A stretch of DNA of 32,209 nucleotides from Thermus tenuipuniceus (GCF_002964845.1 NZ_KZ672962.1:21119-53327); one strand, 5' to 3'. Shown: positions 8,282 through 16,306, counted from the stretch's first letter. The notes: generated by a model not told the origin, from the letters alone. A program made the numbers and translations.

Positions 8282-9598
8282 CTACCCTACGGGAAGTTCC
8301 AAGGGAAGCGAAGCCTCCTGCTCCACCCTTTCCACCCGGCCCAAAAGGGTGTATCCCTCCGCTCCCTCCACCCGCGCCAAAACCGTATCCCCCGGCCGGG
8401 CAGCACCGGAAAGGCGGGCCTCGTAGTAGTCGGGGGTGTGGCCGAGGACAAGGTCCCCCTGGATCCTCTCCACCAAAACCTCCGCTTGGCTTCCCAGCTT
8501 GGGCCTGATGCGCTCCTCCGCAAGATGCTGGGCCAAAGCGATGATCTCCTTGGTGCGCCGCTTACGCACCCCCGGGGGCACCTGGGGCATGGAGGCCGCC
8601 CGGGTCTTGGGGCGGGGGGTGTAGGTGAAGGCGTGAACCCGGGTGGGCCTTAGCTCCTCCAGGAAGGCCAGGGTTTCCTGGTGCTCCTCCTCGGTTTCCG
8701 TGGGAAGCCCGGCGATCACGTCCGTGGTGAGGGCAAAGCCGGGGATGAGCGCGTAGGCCCTTTGCACCAGCTGGCGGTAGTAGGCCTTGTCGTAGCGGCG
8801 GCCCATGAGCCTCAGGAGGCGGTCCGAGCCCGTCTGCAGGGAAAGGTGCAGGTGGGGCCTGACCCCAGGGGCATACCGGGCGATGACCCGAAGGAGATCC
8901 TCCCCCGTGTCCTCGGGTTCGATGGAGGAAAGCCGCACCTTGGCCCCCAGGTGGCAGAGGTCCTCCACCAGACCCGCAAGGCCCCTGGGGTGGCCCCGGT
9001 AACTTCCAAGCCGCACCCCCGTGAGCACGATTTCCTTTATGCCCACTCGGAGAAGGGCCTCCGCCTCCGCCAAGGCATCCCGGTAATCCCGATGCCGTTC
9101 CTTGCCCCTTAGCCGGGGGATGATGCAGTAGGCGCAGCCCGCCTGGCAGCCATCCTGCACCTTCAAAAAAGCCCGGACCCGGCTATTGAGAAGCCCCCTC
9201 TCCCCCGCTCCCCAGAACTCGTTGGGGGGGGTGGTGATGGGATCCGAAGGAAGGCCGAAATGCTCCAGGATCACCTTGGGAAGTTCCGCCTTGCGGGAGT
9301 TGGGCACCACGGCGTCGGCACCCAGCTCCCGCACTTCCTCTGGGGAAAGCTCGGCGTAGCACCCCGTGACCACGATGAAGGCCCCTGGATTGGCCCGCCT
9401 GGCCCGGCGGATCTCCTTACGGGCATCCGCCTCGGCGGTGGTGGTTACCGCGCAGGTGTTGATGACCACCAAATCCGCCCCCGCCTCGAGGGGAACCACC
9501 TCCGGCTCCAGGACCTTGAGGAAGCCCAAGAGGGCCTCGGTTTCCACCTGGTTCACCTTGCACCCCAGGGTGCGGAAAGCCGCGCGCATCCTTTCCAT
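8282..9598 (-). CDS. mtaB: tRNA t6A37 methylthiotransferase
   Basis: Radical-SAM enzyme that converts t6A to ms2t6A at position 37 of ANN-decoding tRNAs. The 438-residue protein has the three-part layout: N-terminal UPF0004 domain with Fe-S cysteines Cys13, Cys49 and Cys80; the radical-SAM core with CQAGCAYC (Cys151, Cys155, Cys158) binding the second cluster; and a C-terminal TRAM domain from about residue 370 (VLVERIQGDLVLGHTPDY). The opening FRTLGCKVNQVETEAL is typical of MtaB rather than MiaB or RimO. ATG 9598 is chosen because TAGCCT is 6 nt upstream; ATG 9589 is an alternative three codons in. Confidence 0.93.
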   Translation of the reverse strand: MERMRAAFRTLGCKVNQVETEALLGFLKVLEPEVVPLEAGADLVVINTCAVTTTAEADARKEIRRARRANPGAFIVVTGCYAELSPEEVRELGADAVVPNSRKAELPKVILEHFGLPSDPITTPPNEFWGAGERGLLNSRVRAFLKVQDGCQAGCAYCIIPRLRGKERHRDYRDALAEAEALLRVGIKEIVLTGVRLGSYRGHPRGLAGLVEDLCHLGAKVRLSSIEPEDTGEDLLRVIARYAPGVRPHLHLSLQTGSDRLLRLMGRRYDKAYYRQLVQRAYALIPGFALTTDVIAGLPTETEEEHQETLAFLEELRPTRVHAFTYTPRPKTRAASMPQVPPGVRKRRTKEIIALAQHLAEERIRPKLGSQAEVLVERIQGDLVLGHTPDYYEARLSGAARPGDTVLARVEGAEGYTLLGRVERVEQEASLPLELPVG

Positions 9599-9610
9599 TC
9601 TGGTAGGCTA
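9599..9610 (-). promoter_or_regulatory. Leaderless -10 for mtaB
   Basis: TAGCCT on the minus strand (9610-9605) with 6 nt to ATG 9598. No clear -35. Confidence 0.5.
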
Positions 9611-9654
9611 AGGGGGCCAAGTCAACAACCGGGAGCAGAGTGTGATCCCCCCAC

Positions 9655-9684
9655 TTGCAGTGAAAACCCCAGGAGTTGTAGCAT
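9655..9684 (+). promoter_or_regulatory. Predicted promoter of the ribonucleotide reductase gene
   Basis: TTGCAG (9655-9660), an 18-nt spacer, TAGCAT (9679-9684). Initiation near 9691 would leave a leader of about 73 nt, unlike the leaderless genes around it. Confidence 0.55.
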
Positions 9685-9695
9685 CCCTTTCGTTA

Positions 9696-9756
9696 GCCCC
9701 AAGATATGGGGGAACGCCCTCGGGGCTGGCGGTTTTGTTTGCCCAGATGCGCTGGG
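9696..9756 (+). promoter_or_regulatory. Structured 5' leader with ribosome-site hairpin
   Basis: CCCCA-AGATA-TGGGG (9697-9711) forms one hairpin. GCCCC (9696-9700) could instead pair with GGGGC (9722-9726), so the two pairings exclude each other. CCCAG-ATGCG-CTGGG (9742-9756) is a third hairpin whose 3' arm overlaps the SD GGGAGGA (9754-9760) of ATG 9764. It does not show a recognisable cobalamin-riboswitch B12 box. Folding was judged by eye. Confidence 0.4.
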
Positions 9757-9763
9757 AGGATTT

Positions 9764-12700
9764 ATGGAGCATTTCTTTGACGAACACGCACAGGCCATCG
9801 CCAAACGCCAGTATTTGCAGGAAGGAGACGGGGACATCCTGGGCATGTTCCGCCGGGTGGCCCGGGAGATCGCCAAGGTGGAAAGGCCGGAGGACCGCGC
9901 CCTTTGGGAGGAGAAGTTCTACCATCTCATGGCCTCCAAGCGCTTCTCCCCTGGGGGGCGCATCCTGGCGGGGGCCGGCACCGCCCACGGCAACCTCCTG
10001 AACTGCTTCGTGCAAGGGGCCACGGAGAACCCACCGGAAAGCTTTGAAGGCATCATGGAGGTGGCCAAGAAACTGGCCTTGGTCACCAAGGTGGGCGGGG
10101 GGAACGGGGTCAACCTGGACCCCTACCGCTCCAAGGGGAACCGCCAGCGCCGGGCGGTGCGGGGCGTGGCCTATCTTTCCGCCCGCCACCCCGATGTAGC
10201 CGACTTCATCCGGGGCCTCATGCGCCCCCCCACCAATCCGGAAGGGGAAAAGGAGGAGATCGCTCTGAAGAACTTCGTGCGGGTGGTCTACGGAGAGGTT
10301 TCCCCCGAGCTCAGGGCCCTGGCGGAACGCTACGGGGTCCTGGTGGTCCAGGACCCCCCTCCCGGGGCCATCCAGGTACCCGACGACATGGGGGGCATTG
10401 TGGAGGCCGCCAAGGAGGCAGCCGCCTTGGCCCTGAAGGGCCTCGAGCCCCACGTGGACTTTTCCCTCCTTCGGCCTGAGGGAGCCCCCATCCGGGGCTC
10501 CGGGGGTACCAGCTCAGGCCCGGTGAGCTTCCTAATGGAGATCTTCGACAACTTCCTGGAGTGGGCCGCCCTGGGAGGGGAGGAAGCAGGGCCCGTGGCC
10601 ACCTTGCGGTATGTGTACGCCCCGGTGCTCCGGGTGGTGCGCCAAGGCGGCTCGCGGCGTGGGGCGGGGATGGCTACCCTTTCCATAGAGCACCCTGACC
10701 TCCTGGACTTCCTCACCGCCAAGGACCTGGACCGGGAAAAGGCCGAGGGGGATATCTCCACCTTCAACATCTCCGTCCTGGTCACCGAAGCCTTCATGAA
10801 GGCCCTCGAGGCGGACGCCCTCTGGCCCGTGACGCCCATTGAGGTACCCGGGAAGTACTACCCCCACCCGGTGGAGGGCCCCTACACGGGTCAGATCCCC
10901 AACCTCCCCGAGCGGGAGGACGGGGCCAAGGCCGTGCCCCTCTACGGCGGCAAGGTGCCCGCCCGCTGGCTCTGGCACGAGATCGCCTGGCACGCCTGGG
11001 CCACGGGGGAGCCGGGGCTCATCTTCGTGGACCGCATCAACGAGCTTTCCGCCCTCAAGGGCCTCGGGCCCAGGTACCAGATCCGCTCCACCAACCCCTG
11101 CTTTGTGGGTAGCACCCGTATCCCCACGGAGTACGGCCTGGTGCCCATTGAAGAACTGGCCCAGAAGGGAAGCTTCTTCCTGGTCACCGATAACCGGGCT
11201 CCCTTCGGAGGCTCGGGCAGACCCAGGCCGGGAATGGGCACCACGGTGCGCCGGGCCGCTAAGGCCTTCTTCACCGGAGTGAAGCCCGTGGTGCGCCTCA
11301 CCACCCGGGAGGGCCTCGAGGTCACCCTTACCCCAGACCACAAGGTCCTAACCCCTGAAGGGTACCGGGAAGCAGGTAGCCTCAAGCCCGGGGACCGCAT
11401 CCTGATCCAAAGCGGGGAAGGCCTCTTCCCAAAGGAGGAACTCCTCCCTGCCGCTGTCCTGGCTGTGGCCCAAGCCCGGGTGGCTACCGCGGGAAGCCGA
11501 GGAAGCAGGGGACGCCAGGACGTGCAGGCCCAATACGCCAACCTTCCCACCCGGTGGAGCCGGGAGCTAGGGGTAGCCCTGGGATGGCTTTTGGGCAATG
11601 GTTACCTTCGGGAAGATGAGGTAGGCTTCTACTTCTCCCGGCAGGACTTTGAACACGTTTCATGGCTCCCCACCCTTCTAAGGGATTGGTTCGGTGGGGG
11701 AAGCCTCCAAGAAACAGCCTCTTCCACCTATCACCTCCATTTCAACCGGATCCCCTCCGAGTTCTTCCAGGCCCTAGGGGTAAAACCTGCCAAGGCCACG
11801 GAGAAGCGGGTCCCCGAAAGCCTCTTCCGGGCACCCCGCGAGGCCGTGGTGGGGTTTCTCCAAGGCCTTTTCAGCGCCGATGGCTCGGTGCAGATCAACC
11901 CCCACAAAAAGGACGCCACCGTCCGCCTAGCCTCCTCGAGCCTGGGTCTTTTAAAAGATGTTCAGCTCCTTCTCCTCAACCTGGGCATCTATGGGAAGAT
12001 CTACAAGCGCCGCGAGGCTGGGCTCAAGGCCTTGCCTAACAGCCAGCGAAAGCCCACGCTCTACCCGGTGGCTGCCCAGTACGAGCTCATTCTCGGGGCG
12101 GAAAACCGGGACCATTTTGCCGAGGTGGTGAGTTTCCTGCAAAAGGAAAAGCAGGAAAAACTCATGGCTTTCCTGAAGGACCGTCCCCGGGGCAGCTACG
12201 CAAAACCCTTCTTGGCCACGGTGGAAAGGGTGGAGCCCGCCGGGGAGGCCCCTGTGTACGACCTCACCGAGCCGGTCACCCACAGCCTCATCGCCGGAGG
12301 CCTGGTCTGCCACAACTGCGGGGAGATCCCCCTCACCGTGGGCGAGCCCTGCGACCTGGGGGCGCTGAACCTCGCCGCCTACGTGAAGGACGGGGAGTTC
12401 CAGATGGCGGAGTTCCGAAAGGACGTCCACACCGCCATCCGCTTCCTGGACAACGTCCTGGACGTGAACAAGTTCGCCCTCAAGGACAACGAGGAGGCGG
12501 CCAAGAAGCTCAGGAGGCTTGGCCTCGGGGTCATGGGCCTGGCGGATGCCCTCATCAAGATGGGCCTCCCCTACTCCTCGGAGGCGGCCAGGGAGAAGGT
12601 CTACGAGATTATGTCCGCCCTGCGGGAGGAGGCCATACGGGCCTCGGAGGCCCTGGCGGAGGAGCGGGGGGTCTTCCCCCTCTACGAGGAACACCGGGAG

Positions 12701-13912
12701 TACTTTGAGGCCCTGGGGGTGCGGCCCCGGCGGAACGTGGCCCTCCTCACCGTGGCCCCCACGGGCACCACCAGCATGCTCATGGGGGTTAGCAGCGGCA
12801 TCGAGCCCGTCTTCAGCCCCTTCGTGTGGCGCAGGATCGGCGGGGAGTACAAGCCCCTCCTCCACCCCCTCTTTGTGGAGCTCATGGAGGCCTACCCGCC
12901 CCACCCTGATTACGAGAAGGAAGGCGGCTGGGACTGGGAGAAGATCATCGCCGCCATCCAAGAGGACGGGCACGGCTCGGTGAAGAACCTCTCCTTCGTG
13001 CCCGAGCCCATCCGGCGGGTCTTCGAGTGCGCCCACGACATCAGCCCCCTGGACCACGTGCGCATGCAGGGGGCGGTGCAGCGGGCCTTCGATGCGGAGG
13101 GCCTTGCTGGGAACAGCCTCTCCAAAACCGTCAACCTGCCCAACCACGCCACCGTGGAGGACGTGGAGGCCGCCTACCTGGAGGCCTACCGCACGGGGTG
13201 CAAGGGCATCACCGTCTACCGGGATGGTTCCCGGGAGTTCCAGGTGCTCACGGTGAAGAAAGAGGAGGGGGTGGAGAAGAAAGCCGAGCCTGCGCCCGAG
13301 CCCAAAGAAGCCAAGACGCGGGTCTCGCCCGCGACCCAGGCGGCAAGCCCCGTTCCAGGGGGGGAGGCTTCCATGCCCTCCCGGCCCGGCCAGCCCCTCC
13401 ACGAGCGCCCGGGGAGGCTTCTCGGCTTCACCGACATGGTCAAGCTCCTCTCCCCGGACGGAGGGAAGCGGAGCTTCCTGGTCACGGTGAACCTACTAGG
13501 GGACAAACCCATTGAGGTCATCCTCACCTCGGGCAAGGCGGGAGACGAGGCCAACGCCGACTCCGAGGCCCTGGGCCGGGTGGTGTCCATCGCCCTGCAG
13601 TACGGAGTACCCCCCGAAGCCATCATTCGCACCCTCCGGGGCATCAACGGCGGGCTCTACGGCACCTACCAGGGGAGGCTCGTGTCCAGCAAGGCGGACC
13701 TCATCGCCGTGGCCTTGGAGACCATCCCCAAGGACCTCAAGGGGGTCCCGGCGACCCCATCCCAAGAGGCGGCGGAGCCCCTCCTCAGCCTCTCCGGGGG
13801 AGGCATAGAGCTGGCGGGGGCGAGCCGTTGTCCCTCCTGCGGGGAAAAGACCCTGGTGCGGGAGGAGGGATGCTGGAAGTGCCAAGCTTGCGGATACTCC
13901 AAGTGCGGGTAA
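9764..13912 (+). CDS. nrdJ: Adenosylcobalamin-dependent (class II) ribonucleotide reductase with intein
   Basis: Reduces ribonucleotides to deoxyribonucleotides using a B12-generated thiyl radical; oxygen-independent. The precursor is 1382 residues. Removing the intein (446-851) leaves a 976-residue enzyme. Visible features: Cys81 in GNLLNCFVQG (redox partner), the GSGGTSSGPVSF loop, NP-CGE around the splice site (active-site Asn444 and thiyl Cys, then Glu), LLTVAPTGTTSML, and a C-terminal Cys-rich tail (CPSCGEKT...CWKCQACGYSKCG), the usual re-reduction and zinc region. ATG 9764 is set by GGGAGGA 3 nt upstream and by homology. The open frame extends back to 9260 through mtaB but that part is antisense shadow. 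Residues about 1170-1210 (after extein TVKKEEG) form a low-complexity Pro/Ala/Glu linker. Confidence 0.95.
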   Translation: MEHFFDEHAQAIAKRQYLQEGDGDILGMFRRVAREIAKVERPEDRALWEEKFYHLMASKRFSPGGRILAGAGTAHGNLLNCFVQGATENPPESFEGIMEVAKKLALVTKVGGGNGVNLDPYRSKGNRQRRAVRGVAYLSARHPDVADFIRGLMRPPTNPEGEKEEIALKNFVRVVYGEVSPELRALAERYGVLVVQDPPPGAIQVPDDMGGIVEAAKEAAALALKGLEPHVDFSLLRPEGAPIRGSGGTSSGPVSFLMEIFDNFLEWAALGGEEAGPVATLRYVYAPVLRVVRQGGSRRGAGMATLSIEHPDLLDFLTAKDLDREKAEGDISTFNISVLVTEAFMKALEADALWPVTPIEVPGKYYPHPVEGPYTGQIPNLPEREDGAKAVPLYGGKVPARWLWHEIAWHAWATGEPGLIFVDRINELSALKGLGPRYQIRSTNPCFVGSTRIPTEYGLVPIEELAQKGSFFLVTDNRAPFGGSGRPRPGMGTTVRRAAKAFFTGVKPVVRLTTREGLEVTLTPDHKVLTPEGYREAGSLKPGDRILIQSGEGLFPKEELLPAAVLAVAQARVATAGSRGSRGRQDVQAQYANLPTRWSRELGVALGWLLGNGYLREDEVGFYFSRQDFEHVSWLPTLLRDWFGGGSLQETASSTYHLHFNRIPSEFFQALGVKPAKATEKRVPESLFRAPREAVVGFLQGLFSADGSVQINPHKKDATVRLASSSLGLLKDVQLLLLNLGIYGKIYKRREAGLKALPNSQRKPTLYPVAAQYELILGAENRDHFAEVVSFLQKEKQEKLMAFLKDRPRGSYAKPFLATVERVEPAGEAPVYDLTEPVTHSLIAGGLVCHNCGEIPLTVGEPCDLGALNLAAYVKDGEFQMAEFRKDVHTAIRFLDNVLDVNKFALKDNEEAAKKLRRLGLGVMGLADALIKMGLPYSSEAAREKVYEIMSALREEAIRASEALAEERGVFPLYEEHREYFEALGVRPRRNVALLTVAPTGTTSMLMGVSSGIEPVFSPFVWRRIGGEYKPLLHPLFVELMEAYPPHPDYEKEGGWDWEKIIAAIQEDGHGSVKNLSFVPEPIRRVFECAHDISPLDHVRMQGAVQRAFDAEGLAGNSLSKTVNLPNHATVEDVEAAYLEAYRTGCKGITVYRDGSREFQVLTVKKEEGVEKKAEPAPEPKEAKTRVSPATQAASPVPGGEASMPSRPGQPLHERPGRLLGFTDMVKLLSPDGGKRSFLVTVNLLGDKPIEVILTSGKAGDEANADSEALGRVVSIALQYGVPPEAIIRTLRGINGGLYGTYQGRLVSSKADLIAVALETIPKDLKGVPATPSQEAAEPLLSLSGGGIELAGASRCPSCGEKTLVREEGCWKCQACGYSKCG
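11099..12316 (+). mobile_element. Intein with LAGLIDADG endonuclease domain in the ribonucleotide reductase
   Basis: In-frame 406-residue intein inserted after STNP and before CGEIPL. Block A starts CFVGSTRIPTEYG (Cys1 nucleophile); block B is TLTPDHKVL with TxxH; block F is APVYDLTEP; block G ends VCHN, followed by extein Cys (+1). All splicing residues (Cys1, block-B His, penultimate His, final Asn, +1 Cys) are present, so splicing is expected. The endonuclease domain has two LAGLIDADG helices: LGWLLGNGYL (about intein 161-170) and FLQGLFSADGSV (about 253-264). The first carries Asn167 where Asp is expected (codon AAT, 11597-11599); the second keeps Asp261. Cutting is therefore doubtful. 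The insertion point is a known hot spot for RNR inteins. Confidence 0.95.
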
Positions 13913-13925
13913 GGCGCTGAGCGCC
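13913..13925 (+). other. Short palindrome directly after the nrdJ stop
   Basis: GGCGC-TGA-GCGCC abuts the TAA stop. It is a possible weak hairpin or end structure. No T-run follows, so it is not called as an intrinsic terminator. Confidence 0.35.
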
Positions 13926-13951
13926 AGGGGCCGGGCCTAAGGGTCTGGCCT

Positions 13952-13957
13952 TATACT
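13952..13957 (+). promoter_or_regulatory. Leaderless -10 for trpF
   Basis: TATACT with 6 nt (TCCCCC) to ATG 13964. No good -35 hexamer at 17-18 nt. Confidence 0.6.
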
Positions 13958-13963
13958 TCCCCC

Positions 13964-14581
13964 ATGAGGGTCCGGGTGAAGATCTGCGGCCTTACCCGCC
14001 GCGAGGACGCCCTCTTGGCGGAAGCCCTGGGGGCCTACGCCCTAGGCTTCGTCTTTGCCCCCGCCTCCCGGAGGTGGGTGTCCCCGGAGGCCGCCCGGAG
14101 GATCTCGGAGGCCCTGGGCCCCTTCGTGGTGCGGGTGGGAGTCTTCCAGGACCAGGAGCCCGAGGCGGTGCTAAGGCTCATGGAAAAGGCCCGGCTCCAG
14201 GTGGCCCAGCTCCACGGCCAGGAGCCCCCGGAGTGGGCGGAGGCCATCGGCAGGCACTTTCCCGTCATCAAGGCCTTCCCCCTAACCGGTCCTGCAGATC
14301 CCGGCTGGGCCCAGTACCCCGCAGGCGCCCTTCTGCTGGATAGCAAAGCTCCAGGGAGCGGCCAAACCTACCCCAGGGACTGGGCCAAGCCCCTTTTGCA
14401 AACGGGAAAGCGCATCATCCTGGCGGGGGGGATAACCCCCGAAAACCTCGAGGAGGTTCTGGCCCTGAGGCCCTACGCCATCGACCTGGCCAGCGGGGTG
14501 GAAAGGGCCCCGGGGATAAAGGACGAGGCCAAGCTAAAAGCCCTTTTCGCTAAGGGAAGGGCCTGGGATCCCGGCGTATGA
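13964..14581 (+). CDS. trpF: Phosphoribosylanthranilate isomerase
   Basis: Third step of tryptophan synthesis from anthranilate: Amadori rearrangement of PRA to CdRP. The 205-residue TIM barrel has KICGLTR with catalytic base Cys8, GFVFAPASRR, QLHGQE, ALLLDS with catalytic acid Asp126, and phosphate-binding loops LAGGITPEN and DLASGVE. Length is normal. It stands apart from other trp genes here, preceded by its own leaderless -10 and followed after 7 nt by an inositol-phosphatase-family gene whose -10 overlaps the trpF stop. Confidence 0.96.
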   Translation: MRVRVKICGLTRREDALLAEALGAYALGFVFAPASRRWVSPEAARRISEALGPFVVRVGVFQDQEPEAVLRLMEKARLQVAQLHGQEPPEWAEAIGRHFPVIKAFPLTGPADPGWAQYPAGALLLDSKAPGSGQTYPRDWAKPLLQTGKRIILAGGITPENLEEVLALRPYAIDLASGVERAPGIKDEAKLKALFAKGRAWDPGV

Positions 14582-14588
14582 TGGGGAG

Positions 14589-15383
14589 GTGATTGGCAGG
14601 AAGCATCCCTACTTCCCCTACCTCGAGGCCATGCTGGAAGCCGCCCAACTGGCCAAGGGCATCCACGCCTACTACCTGGAAAAAGGCTTCACCCACGGAA
14701 CCAAGTCCGGCCCCACCGACCTGGTCACTCAGGCGGACCGGGAGTCGGAGGAGGCCATCAAGGAGCTCCTCCTCTCCCGCTTCCCCGAGGCGGGCTTCTT
14801 GGGGGAAGAGGGGGGAAGCGAGGGGGGCAAGGCCCTCCGCTTCATCGTGGACCCCTTGGACGGCACGGTGAACTACGCCCATGGCTTTCCCTTCTATGGG
14901 GTTTCCCTCGCCCTCGAGGTGGAGGGGGAGATCCAAGTGAGCGTGGTCCTGGACACCAGCCGGGACGAGGCCTTTTACGCGGTGCGGGGGGAAGGCGCTT
15001 TCTTAAACGGCCGGCCCATCCGGGTCACGGAGCGGAAGGAGCTTTTGGGGAGCCTTCTCGCCACAGGATTTCCCTACGATGTGGCCAAGGACCCGGAAAA
15101 CCTCACCTACTTTCACCGGGCCCTTTCCAAAGGGCTCCTGGTGCGCCGCCCCGGGGCGGCGGCCTTGGACCTGGTCTATGTGGCCGCCGGGAGGCTGGAA
15201 GGCTTCTGGGAGGTGAAGCTGAACCCCTGGGATGTGGCCGCGGGCTGGCTCATCGTGGAGGAGGCGGGGGGCAAGGTCACCAACCTGGAAGGCCGGCCCT
15301 ACCGCCTCGGGCACCGCTACATCGTGGCCACCAACGGGCACATCCACGAGGCCCTCATCCAGACCCTCCTGGCCCAGGGCTAG
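14589..15383 (+). CDS. Inositol monophosphatase family phosphatase (SuhB-like)
   Basis: Mg2+-dependent, Li+-sensitive type sugar-phosphatase fold. The 264-residue protein has LGEEGG (Glu73, Glu74), the metal motif VDPLDGTVN (Asp88, Asp91) and the C-terminal NPWDVAAGWLIVEEAGG (Asp215), so the metal sites are complete. Such enzymes in thermophiles may act on inositol-1-phosphate, fructose-1,6-bisphosphate or related compounds, so the substrate is open. GTG 14589 is chosen because TATGAT (14577-14582), overlapping the trpF stop, lies exactly 6 nt upstream. The GGGGAGG before it is too close to serve as a normal SD. Its stop is 13 nt before the flavin reductase start. Confidence 0.9.
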   Translation: MIGRKHPYFPYLEAMLEAAQLAKGIHAYYLEKGFTHGTKSGPTDLVTQADRESEEAIKELLLSRFPEAGFLGEEGGSEGGKALRFIVDPLDGTVNYAHGFPFYGVSLALEVEGEIQVSVVLDTSRDEAFYAVRGEGAFLNGRPIRVTERKELLGSLLATGFPYDVAKDPENLTYFHRALSKGLLVRRPGAAALDLVYVAAGRLEGFWEVKLNPWDVAAGWLIVEEAGGKVTNLEGRPYRLGHRYIVATNGHIHEALIQTLLAQG

Positions 15384-15396
15384 AATGGAAACCGGT

Positions 15397-15876
15397 ATGG
15401 ACCTCGAGGCCAAAAAGAAAGTCCTGCGGAGCTTCACCTATGGCCTGTACATCCTGACGGCCCGGGAAGGGGAGGACTATGCCGCCGGCACCGTGAACTG
15501 GGTGACCCAGGCCTCCTTCACCCCACCCCTCATCGCCCTAGGGGTCAAGCGGGATAGCCGCCTGCATGAGCTGATCCAACGCACGGGCAAGCTGGCCCTC
15601 CTGACCTTGGCCCAGGACCAGAAACAGATCGCCCAGGACTTCTTCAAGCCCACGGTGCGGGAGGGAAGCACCCTGAACGGCCATCCCTTTGAACCCTCCC
15701 CCACCTTTGGCCTTCCCCTCCTCACCGAGCTTCCCTACTGGCTCGAGGCCGAGGTGCGCCACATCTACCAGGGCGGGGACCACAGCGTGGTGGTGGCCGA
15801 GGTGGTGGAGGCCGGGGTGAGGCAGGAGGCCAAGCCCCTCATCATGTGGGACACGGGCTGGTTCTACGGGGGCTAG
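15397..15876 (+). CDS. Flavin reductase-like FMN-binding protein
   Basis: A 159-residue protein of the flavin-reductase-like domain (split-barrel FMN-binding) family: FTYGLYILTA, AGTVNWVTQASFTPPLIALGVKRDS and LNGHPFEPSPTFGLPLLTELPYWLEAEV are typical. It resembles, from memory, a structurally characterised T. thermophilus FMN protein that begins at the equivalent Met. Therefore ATG 15397 is preferred over in-frame ATG 15385, although both are possible. TAGAAT (15381-15386) overlaps the preceding stop and is 10 nt upstream. The 3' end shares the palindromic CTAG (15873-15876) with the convergent JAMM gene, each strand reading TAG. The physiological electron acceptor is unknown. Confidence 0.88.
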   Translation: MDLEAKKKVLRSFTYGLYILTAREGEDYAAGTVNWVTQASFTPPLIALGVKRDSRLHELIQRTGKLALLTLAQDQKQIAQDFFKPTVREGSTLNGHPFEPSPTFGLPLLTELPYWLEAEVRHIYQGGDHSVVVAEVVEAGVRQEAKPLIMWDTGWFYGG

Positions 15877-16259
15877 GGCAGCAAGGCCACGGGTACCTCC
15901 AGCCCTTCCGGTAGAAGGAAAGCCCTGACCCCATCGGTGCCGAAGATGACGTAGGGCACCCGCCAGCGGGCCTCGCGGATATCGGTGGGGCTGGGGAAGG
16001 CAGGCCCCCTGGGATGGGAGTGGTAGATGGCCAGGAGGCTTAAGCCCTCCCTTTCCATCTCCTTTAGGGCCCGAAGCAGGGCCAAGGGCTCGGCCAGATA
16101 CCCCACCAGAGGCTCTGGGTGGGCGTTGGGCAGGGGAATCACCCTTTCCACCTCCCGCCTCCCCGCCCAGAGCCCCACCCCTTCCCTGGGCGCCTCCTTT
16201 TGGAGGTGGGTGCGGGTTTCCGCAAGAAGCCTCCTGGGCACGTAGAGCACTTGGGACAA
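15873..16259 (-). CDS. JAMM/MPN+ domain metalloprotease
   Basis: A 128-residue Mov34/MPN/PAD-1-type peptidase. The zinc site is complete: Glu26 (EGVGL), His80 and His82 in YHSHP, and Ser90 and Asp93 in the HxHPx5PSxxD motif. Bacterial members can cleave C-terminal extensions from ubiquitin-like sulfur carriers (ThiS/MoaD type), as shown for Mec+ in actinobacteria. In Thermus a link to TtuB-type carriers is a reasonable inference, not visible here. The TTG start at 16259 is supported by AAGGAGG 8 nt upstream. It is divergent from the EF-G-like gene, and its stop overlaps the flavin reductase stop. Confidence 0.9.
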   Translation of the reverse strand: MSQVLYVPRRLLAETRTHLQKEAPREGVGLWAGRREVERVIPLPNAHPEPLVGYLAEPLALLRALKEMEREGLSLLAIYHSHPRGPAFPSPTDIREARWRVPYVIFGTDGVRAFLLPEGLEVPVALLP

Positions 16260-16277
16260 TCGCCCCCTCCTTAGGCC

Positions 16278-16284
16278 TATACTA
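16278..16284. promoter_or_regulatory. Overlapping divergent -10 boxes
   Basis: Plus TATACT (16278-16283) for the EF-G-like gene and minus TAGTAT (16284-16279) for the JAMM gene share five base pairs. Unlike the leaderless genes, both then have short leaders with SD sites: AAGGAGGG before ATG 16307 and AAGGAGG before TTG 16259. Confidence 0.6.
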
Positions 16285-16306
16285 TGGGCACCAAGAAGGA
16301 GGGAAG

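Noticed and set aside
9260..9763. N-terminal 168-residue extension of the nrdJ open frame
   Set aside because: It runs antisense through mtaB, has no homology to the reductase, and a good SD precedes ATG 9764.
9600..9763. Cobalamin riboswitch before the B12-dependent reductase
   Set aside because: No B12 box and the leader is too short (about 73 nt after the predicted start).
11951..13402. 483-codon minus-strand ORF
   Set aside because: Antisense to well-conserved ribonucleotide reductase; composition dominated by Gly, Leu, Val, Pro and His as expected for a shadow frame.
13913..13950. Intrinsic terminator after nrdJ
   Set aside because: A GC stem is present, but no T-tract follows on either strand.
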